Below, one piece after another: positions 56,422-64,000 of a DNA stretch of 64,000 nt (positions within the stretch are counted from its first letter, which is position 1; the number at the start of each line of letters is the position of its first letter). The stretch covers positions 496,001 through 560,000 of the forward strand of contig MARA01000024.1 in the NCBI GenBank assembly GCA_001792895.1. Direction: 5' to 3'. The DNA is from Lentinus brumalis (taxonomy: Eukaryota > Basidiomycota > Agaricomycetes > Polyporales > Polyporaceae). The notes beneath the pieces are model-generated. The model was not told where the DNA came from. It made no database searches and saw only the letters and a list, made by a program, of their open reading frames with translations. The translations under genes were made by a program, and so were the position numbers.

Positions 56422-58615
56422 TTATGCAGAGATGGGCACGGCCGGCGACGGGTCCTCCTTCTTGCCCGCCTGCGCCTGTGCGATCGCCTTCTGCGCCTCG
56501 TTCTTCCGCTCTTCCATCTCCTTCACCTGCCGCTCGAGTTCTGCGGCCGTCGTGGGCGTCCCGTCCGGCCGCTTAAAGGTGACGCTCTTGTGGTGGCTCG
56601 CGGCGCCCATTGAGCCCGTCTCCGGATTCGGCACGCTGACGGTCCCGCCAGTGGTCGACAGGCCGCGGTGGAACGCGGTAGGAAGCACGCGACCGGCGGG
56701 ATGCTGGAACTGGCACGTAGCGCGCGTGCAACCTGCGCCAAACTTGCAGGGGACGTTGTTGGTGGAAACAGGGCGGGGATGGGAGAAGGAGCAACCCGGA
56801 CGGGTGCAGGCAGCGCCGTATCTGCAAGGCACTGCGTTTTGTGTTGTAGGAGCGGACGCGGAAGGGGGGATGTAGGTCGAGGATTTAGATTTCGGGACTT
56901 CGGCTGTACGACGAGTAAGGAAGTGGTCGTGAAGCATAACGGAGAAAGCACACACCATTGGGATTGAGCACAGCGGGGCTGACGTGCGACTTGACGCAAT
57001 CCTTATCCTTGCAGTCCTTACCCTTTTCGCAAGCCTCAGTACTGAGGACAACGCCGCTCTCCGCGGTCGCAACTGGGGATGGATGCGAGTACCGGCAGAC
57101 GGGGTTCGAGCACTTGGTTCCGAACTTGCATAGCGTAGGCGACTGGGGACGTTCTGGAGCAACGAAGCCCGTGCGGGCAGAGCCAATAGAAGACGATGGG
57201 GTAAGGGGAGTAGGAGCGATGATAGCAGGAGCGGAGACCGATGCCGGTATCGGTGGGACAGGTTGAAACATGGATGGAGATGTCCCGGCTGCTTGCGCAG
57301 AATCGATAGCCGGCGCGTCCGTTGTCGAGTGGTGACCCGTGTGTCCTCCACGACCTCGCCCTGCCCCTCGAGTGCTTCCACCTCGCCCTCTGCCTCGCCC
57401 GCGCCCATTTCCATCCACACCTCCCTGACCCATCCCACCGTTCATACCGTTGAACTGCGGGTTCATCTCCATGCCAGGCTGCATCGGGAAGCCGCCGTTG
57501 TTCATGAACTGACCGGTCGCAGGGTTCATGATGCCTATAGCACCAGCGATTTGCGACATCATCGCCATCTGGCTCATCATGAGCTCCTGCAGCATCATCG
57601 GGTTCGCCATGCTCATCGCAGCCATGTCCATCCCGCCCATTCCGTTCATCGGGAAGCCGCCATTCATCATCATCATGTTCGGATCCGGGGAACCGTTCGT
57701 GATGCTGTCGATGCGCGCTTGGACGTCGTCATGCGGGTTGAAGTGCGGGCCATGTCCGCCCCGAGGGCCCATGCGATCCAGCAGGCTCCGTGGTCCGTGC
57801 CCCTCGCGGTCCCGGTCCCTTTGCATGGCGCGGGGGCCGGTCGGAAGGTCCGTGCGTCTTGACTTCGCTGGCGGGTGCCCGGCTGGCGACGGTGAGCGAG
57901 CAGACGCGGTGCGCTTCTGGGCGGTGGGAGAGGTGGTAGGGATGGCTTGGCTGAGAGCTTGCTGATATAGCGGCGCGCCTGTGCGAGGACCATTCGGTAG
58001 TCGACGGTTGTCCGCCGCCTGATGGGGCGGAGAGTCGCGTGGGGGTTGGGATGAGGATGAGGGTTCGGCTGCGGCGGGCTCTGCTGCCTCCGGTGCGCCC
58101 TTGCTTGCTTGCTCAAACAACCAATCGACAAAGCCGCTGATGTCTGGGTGATCGTGAGCGACGTACACGGATAACGGGCGGGCGGGCACGTACCTCCTTC
58201 GTTGTTGGCCACTAGCGACGTTACGAGAACTTCAGTATTGCACATCAACTTCAACAAAAGCAATGCTCACAGTCTACCAGCTCCGCCTTGATCTGCTCTG
58301 AGGTGGTGAAAGTCAGCCCAGTCCGCCTCACTCGTGGGTAGCCAGGCGCGGGTGGACCCATATTGCAGCACCCTACGCCTGCGCCTCGTTTACAGAAAAA
58401 TGTTTGCTCACCTGGAGTCTTGTTGTTTATAATCAAGATGGTGACATACTCGGCCATGGTTGAGTCTTGCGTGCTGGCTTAGTGTCTCGAGGATCGTCCG
58501 AGCAGAGTCGACACTTACCTGGCTCCGTACCGAGACCGCGGTTCACGAGCTCGCTCTCAATCTGGCTCTGCAGCGCTGTGGCGCGATCTGTTTGCATTGC
58601 GAGGCCAAACGCCAT
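56422..58615 (-). CDS. Nab2-like nuclear poly(A)-RNA-binding CCCH zinc-finger protein
   Basis: Six exons (58519-58615, 58412-58465, 58271-58297, 58194-58211, 56956-58143, 56422-56903) keep frame and give 621 residues. The N-terminal fold (SQIESELVNRGLG, MAEYVTILIINNKTPEQIKAELVD, ISGFVDWLFEQASKG) matches the Nab2 N-terminal domain that contacts the export machinery. A long low-complexity middle is rich in Met/Asn/Gly and contains an RGRGRGRGG block, the sort of region methylated on arginine. Four CCCH fingers are visible: CKFGTKCSNPVCRYSH, CEKGKDCKDKDCVKSH, CRYGAACTRPGCSFSH and CKFGAGCTRATCQFQH. A short charged helix (ELERQVKEMEERKNEAQKAI) ends the protein. Family role is poly(A)-tail binding, tail-length control and mRNA export in the nucleus. 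Two of the early exons are only 27 and 18 nt. Confidence 0.93.
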
Positions 58616-59495
58616 ATTTGGAGGAGGAGGAGGAGGCTGAGGAGGAGGAGGAGGGTGAAATTCGGCCGCGAGGTGGTGGTGGAAGGAAGAGAAGCGCTAC
58701 GGGCCAATACAGGCTCGATAACATTTGTGTTACTGGGTCGATACACAGCCACACTTCAAGACTTATTACCGGGTGTTGACCGCGTTCTTACTGTTACTAA
58801 TCTTCTAATCAGCGAAACAAGCGTAACCGTCTCTTCTTCCCCGTACTTACCTTCGGAACCTTCAAGCTTCAAGTTCCTACGACCGGCAATTATCGAGGTC
58901 GGCCACGACAAGAAACTCCTAGGCTCACTTTCCAGCTATGAGCCCCTCAGAAATATCCTACTTCAGGCTGGTGCGACCCTTCCCCCCTCACGAACCACAA
59001 GCATACTTATTCCTAGCCCGTCGAATCGTGAATCCGGCTTTGAGATGTAGACAAAGGTCTCAAGAGTCAACAGCAGCTTTCGTCACGACTTTGTCCACCT
59101 ATGACCAACGTGTATCTGGGTTGTAGACTCATATATCCAAGTCGAGCATCAAGCAATATTTGGCTGAAGACGCGTGGGTTCTACACCGCGGCGACCGTCC
59201 GGGCCTTGAGAGCAACTCGACGAAACGACATATGACAGTTTGTCGTTTGGACAGGTGAAGTCTTAGATCGAAAACCTGCAAGACGAGTACTAACACTCGG
59301 GGCTCTCCACAGCCACCACCTTCAACTTGGTCACTGGACTCCCAACCCCACCACCCGAACACGACTACTTACCCCGGCAGTAGGATTTCGACCGAAGGCC
59401 AGCCCTATCCGTCCTAATTGACCATTCGACCACCAACTTCGGCGCCGTTCAAAAGCTCCCCGCGAAGGCCCGTCGGGAAGGCAAGAGTCATCAGC
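58616..59495. other. Divergent intergenic region with GGA-rich tract
   Basis: About 0.9 kb between the Nab2-like and FunK1 genes. A GAGGAGGAGG-type purine run lies at about 58617-58655. Upstream exons of the FunK1 gene could lie in the right part but could not be identified. Confidence 0.5.
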
Positions 59496-61898
59496 ATGTA
59501 CGGCAAGACCTGCCTGGTTGACTACGACGACTTCATGAACCGATACATTCCACCCGCTCCCGGCAAGAAAGAACCAAGGAGCCTCTCCTCTTGGACGACG
59601 AAGAGCCCCATCAAACCAGAGAGCTCCAGAGACACTGGGGTGAGCGATGAATGATCCTCTTTGGTGGTTTGCGGCTGACCGAAATTTTAGGCCGCGAGCA
59701 TCAACAAATGGCTGAAGGACGCGAACAACGACGACAACAGGGCGGAAGCCGGGTCCGCACATCCAGACGGCTACACGGTGGTTGTGACAGCCAACAAGGT
59801 AGACCTGATCGACGACACTAAGCAGCGTTGTGATCTCTCGCTGTATCCGAAAGCCTGCGCCCCGTAAGACAGGGACGACGGAGCGGACTGGTCGGAGATC
59901 GAGGCTCTCTTTGAGTGCAAACCTCACTCCGTTTCCGACGACCCTTTCGACGAGGAGGCAGAGAAGTTCGAGCCCATCGCCGAGCAACGTAAAGAAAACC
60001 TCGGCCAGATCATGTCGTACGCCGCCCTCATCTTCACGAAGCAGCATCGCGCCCATCTCTTCACCGTCGTCCTATTCGGAAAGATGGCACGTATCGTTCG
60101 TTGGGACCACTCTGGCGTCGTCGTGACGAAGAAGTTCAACTACTTCTCTGAACCCGACAAGCTCGGGCGGTTCCTGTGGCGCTTCTGCCATCTTTCTGCT
60201 ACTCAACGCGGCCACGATCCGACCGTAGCCCCGGTGCGCTCTAAGACGTTGGACGACGACCTCATGGAGAGACGTGCGAAGGAGCCCATTTACGAGGGTG
60301 ACCACGAAATCGGGCAACACGCACGTATCTTGTTCGCGCAGTCGATCGCTAACAAGAGCGACCGCTGCAAGATCACCGTGGACGGTCGCGACTTCCTCGT
60401 CGGCCGCCCTCACTTCGCGTCACCCGAACTCGCTGGCCGGGGCACTCGCTGCTACGTCGCCATCGACTGTGACCACCCGGATGGTCCATTTGTCTACTTG
60501 AAGGACGCCTGGCGTGTTGCGCACGACGGTATCGAGCGCGAAGGCGATGTTTTGGCATTCCTGAACGACGAGACGCTGCCTGGCGGGAGAGTGGATGGCG
60601 TACCGACCCTCGTGTGTCATGGTGATGTCGGGGATCAGCAGACGGTATCCCAGGACGTCTGGAAGGCTCTACATCCAGATCAACTCCCCGAGTGTCCGCT
60701 GAAGACGCATCGACACTATCGCATTGTCGTGGAGGAGGTCTGTCTCCCCATGAGCTGTTTCAAGGACGCTGCGGAACTTGTCTATCTCATCTACCTTTGT
60801 ATCAAGGGTAAGGGTTTTGGCACACGTTGCTTAAGGCTGTAGTCTGATCGCTTCCTTTCAGCACATGGGCAGGCCTACAAGAAGGGTGTGATTCACCGGG
60901 ACGTCAGTGCAGGCAACGTGCTCATCTACATTCGTGAAAGTGTAGTGGATGGGCAGCTGGTGCAGGAGCGCGTAGGAATCCTCACAGACTGGGAGTTGTC
61001 AAAGCGTACGGATGCGCCGGAAACAGTTCGACAACCTGACCGCACCGTGAGTACCCACTTTCAGCATGTGTGACTGCTCGGCTCATCTAGGCGTCCCAGG
61101 GAACTTGGCAGTTCATGTCCGCTTATACGCTCGACCACCTCGATGAAGCCATCTGCATTCCGGACGAAATCGAGGCTTTCTTCCACGTCCTCTTGTTTTA
61201 CGCCATCCGCTATCTCCGCCACAACATCTATGACGTGGGCGATTTTATCCACAGCTACTTCGACGGCTTCGAGAGGGGAAATGGCGAGTACTACTGTGGT
61301 GAGAAGAAGCGGATCGCCATGAATCACGGCGCCATCCGTGTTGCGGGTTCTGGACGATTTACATTCACTCTTCCTCCGGGCTTCACTCCTCCTGCCATTG
61401 GCTCTTCATGAAATGTCGAAACCCTCACCACCTTCCAACGACGACAGACCCACACAGGCACCTGCTGACGACTCCACGCTGCAGTCAGACCGGTTCGATG
61501 GCATGCAGGAGGCCTTCGAAGAACTAGTACACGGGTCCAATGCAGACACCGACGCCACACATCTTGCGCAGATCACGGTGGCGGTAACGCCTGAGGAGAT
61601 GGCAAATTTGGAGAGACAGACTGCACTGCTGCACAATCACAAGAAGATCGAGCATCTGTACGCCTCCTTCTTTGTCGGCAAGATGGCGCAGCTTTGGCCA
61701 CCGCAGGATACCGTCCCGGATCAGCTACCTATAGACGATCGACCCAATAACGATTCTCCGGAAGAGGCTCGGGTAGCGTCCGGACCCGCAACCGGCTCGA
61801 AACGTGTAGTGATGGAGGACGAGGACGACCGCGAGCAGCAGGAGCCGAAACGTCCTGCACGCGTCACTCGTGCTTCAAAGAAGGTACAACTCGACTGA
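59496..61898 (+). pseudogene. FunK1-type protein kinase with an in-frame stop codon
   Basis: Introns at 59640-59690, about 60811-60861 and about 61048-61090 are well supported. Kinase motifs are intact: the catalytic loop GVIHRDVSAGNVLIY, ILTDWELSK in the DFG position (the DWE/DWD form usual in FunK1) and GTWQFMSA in the activation segment. The N-terminal FunK1 domain is recognisable (ALFECKPHSVSDDPFDEEA, YAALIFTKQHRAHLFTVVLF). However, TAA at 59865-59867 interrupts the frame between SLYPKACAP and DRDDGADWSEIE; splicing it out would delete conserved sequence and shift frame. The first ATG (59496) is a guess. The C-terminal frame changes between 61.30 and 61.49 kb by an unresolved intron or frameshift; the last part (to 61898) is acidic then basic (EPKRPARVTRASKK). 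Function of FunK1 kinases is poorly known. Confidence 0.72.
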
Positions 61899-62697
61899 AC
61901 CGCGTCGATTGTCTTGGATGCAGGGGTCCAGCGCATGCGGTCCTGTTTCAATACTTGACGTCGACACCCGTCTTTCGTATTTCTCGCTACTTGCACGTAC
62001 AGTACTGGTCGTGCTATTTCGATTCCTCCAAGTAGCATCATGCCGATATCACACTGTCATATATTGCACGCATGCTCTCCCTTGTTGCGGAAGATAGTGG
62101 GATGCCAGGAATATTTGTAGTGAGTGCGACGAGCCGGTTGTATCCCTGGTTGTATCTTGGCTTATGTACGGCTGCAGGGCCGTTGATTCCCATGAATGCC
62201 TTACTCCAACAATGCACCCTCTCCTCCAACTACATAGCACAGGGTTGCCCGGAGTGAATACGAGAACGCTCATACTATGAGGACACACTGTTCGCTCGTG
62301 AGGCAACTGACGCAGAGGCGGAATCCTGACCAAAATTTCAAGAAAGCGGACAGCACAATGCATGATGCATGATGGGTTGTAATACATTGCTCATGAAGCA
62401 TGCGGACTATACTACCAAAGCAAACAAGCACGGAGAGTATGCTGGTGAGCGGGGGGTGACAAAGCGTGGGCGATACTAGAACAATCCTAATGTACGTGTC
62501 AATAAAAGCGTGGTCATACTTTTGGAGTATACCTAATCTAGATGCTGCTACTGCGGACTGGGGCGGGTGATGGCGAAGTCGTTAGGCGTGACGGAAGGGA
62601 GGACATGAGGGGCAAGGTGTAAGGACGCGGAGGGGAGGATAGCGATGCGGACGAGACCGAACAAGGAGAGATGCAAGTGGGACAGAAGATTGGGAAC
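61899..62697. other. Convergent intergenic region (3' flanks of FunK1 and Hsp70)
   Basis: About 0.8 kb between two tail-to-tail genes. No coding signal is seen. Confidence 0.6.
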
Positions 62698-64000
62698 TTA
62701 ATCCTTCTTCTCCTCCTTGTTCTCCGAGCCGGGCTCAGAGGACGCAGCACCCTCAGCGTTGCGCTTCTCGTAGACCTTCTGGAAGAGGCCGAGCGAGGCC
62801 TGCTGGGTCTCGTTCACCTTCTCCCGGATCTTCTCGGCGTCGATCGAGGCATCGCCAGCCTGACCCTTGACGGCGAGCTCGCGGAGCTCAGTGATGAGCT
62901 TCTCGACCTTCGCCCGCTCGGTGGCGTCGATCTGGTCCTTGAACTCGTTCATGGCTGGAAAGAACGGTCATCAGCTGCCAGTCTTCAACACGGACATACG
63001 GGTCAAACTCACCCTTCTCGGTGTCAGCGCAGACAGAGTCGGCCTTGTTGGCCTCCTCAATGAGGGTCTTGCGTGCCTTATCGGTCTCGGCGTACTGCTC
63101 AGCCTCCGACACCATGCGCTCAATGTCCTTGTCGCTGAGACCGGACGAGGAAGCAATGGTCATGGACTGATCCTTGTTGGTCGCCTTGTCCTTAGCAGTG
63201 ACGTGGACGATGCCATCTAGTAGGTCATGGGTGAGAAACTGCTACAGTGGAAGACGCAAAAGAAGTAACATACCGGCATCGATGTCGAAGGTGATGTCGA
63301 TCTGAGGAACACCCTTTGGCGCGGGGGGGATGCCGACGAGGTTGAAGTTGCCGAGGAGCTTGTTGTCGCGGACGAGCTCACGTTCACCCTGGTAGATCTT
63401 GACCTCGATGGCGGTCTGACCGTCAGCGGCGGTCGAGAACGTCTGGGTCTTCTTCGTCGGGATGGTCGTGTTGCGGGAGATGAGCTTGGTCATGATACCG
63501 CCAAGCGTCTCGATACCGAGCGACAGAGGAGTGACATCGAGGAGCAGGATGTCCGTGACGTTGCCGGCGAGGACACCGCCCTGGATGGCGGCACCGATGG
63601 CGACAGCCTCGTCGGGGTTGACACCCTTGCTGGGCTCGCGACCGAAGATGGACTTGACGGTCTCGACGACACGAGGCATACGAGTCATACCGCCGACGAG
63701 GATGACCTCATTGACCTCGCTGGCCTTGACGCCGGCGTCGGTAAGCGCCTTCTTGCAGGGGTCAACGGTGCGCTGGATGAGGGGCGAAGTCAAGCTCTCG
63801 AACTGCGAGCGCATGATCTTCATGTTGATGTGCTTGGGGCCACTCGCATCAGCAGTGATGAACGGAAGGTTGATCTCTGTCTGCGAGGTAGACGAAAGCT
63901 CGATCTTCGCCTTCTCTGCGGCCTCACGGATACGCTGGATGGCGACGGGGTCCTCAGTGAGGCTCAGGCCGGTCTCCTTCTTGAACTCCTTGAGGACGTG
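62698..64000 (-). CDS. SSC1: Mitochondrial Hsp70 (Ssc1-like), 3' part; 5' end beyond the right edge
   Basis: Three exons are in the window (63274-64000 and beyond, 63013-63216, 62698-62954), joined by phase-1 introns of 57 nt. The part seen covers the end of the ATPase domain with [17 protein letters not shown] (Hsp70 signature), the linker and start of the substrate-binding domain ([19 protein letters not shown]), then [20 protein letters not shown] and the helical lid. The protein ends NKEEKKD. Sequence details ([28 protein letters not shown]) fit the bacterial-DnaK-like mitochondrial type. The absence of an HDEL-type end rules out the ER form BiP. In the cell it drives protein import and folding in the matrix. 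The presequence is outside the window. No damage is seen. Confidence 0.93.

Noticed and set aside
59331..60056. Long open frame on the minus strand opposite the FunK1 gene
   Set aside because: It is the reverse of a well-supported coding region, a common effect in GC-rich coding DNA, and has no domain of its own.

Overview
The window looks like nuclear DNA of a basidiomycete fungus, most likely an Agaricomycete. The evidence is many genes cut by introns of about 50-65 nt with GT...AG ends, a FunK1-type protein kinase, a basidiomycete-style HNH-endonuclease gene, an omega-class glutathione transferase, an Argonaute with an RGG tail, and decayed Ty1/copia and pogo-like elements. Species cannot be told from the sequence alone.

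Layout: 1-5.27 kb is a frame-shifted Ty1/copia retrotransposon on the minus strand, running off the left edge. It abuts, and probably sits inside, a pogo-like DDE transposase gene whose C-terminal part continues to 6.79 kb. From 8.26 to 16.93 kb is a compact block: a SAP-like/coiled-coil protein (minus), a secreted amidase (plus) and a full-length Argonaute (minus) that meets the amidase tail to tail 154 bp away. A tiny predicted secreted, possibly GPI-anchored protein lies at 18.1-18.5 kb. Next come two long stretches with no gene I can support (18.5-26.3 and 28.0-41.1 kb), separated by a PCL-type cyclin gene (26.83-27.98 kb, minus).

From 41.08 to 48.11 kb are a mitochondrial AAA ATPase (minus, 13 exons) and two more cyclin genes (plus) that are close paralogues of the first. 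A GNAT acetyltransferase is at 50.29-51.30 kb, a short cyclin-box relic at 52.27-52.36 kb and a broken HNH-nuclease gene at 53.18-54.43 kb. The last block holds an omega GST (55.00-55.94 kb, minus), a Nab2-like CCCH poly(A)-RNA-binding protein (56.42-58.62 kb, minus), a FunK1 kinase with an in-frame stop (59.5-61.9 kb, plus) and the 3' part of mitochondrial Hsp70 (62.70-64.0 kb, minus, running off the right edge).

How the parts relate: the genes are mostly unrelated housekeeping and accessory functions, not a pathway. The most distinctive feature is the local family of three cyclin genes plus a relic. They share one intron position, a Pro/Ser-rich middle and a C-terminal motif ending in Trp, and are spread over about 26 kb of mostly empty DNA. 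The Argonaute (RNA silencing) lies 6 kb from decayed transposons; this is context only. Exon models were built by hand from splice signals and reading-frame continuity; where a junction is uncertain this is stated.
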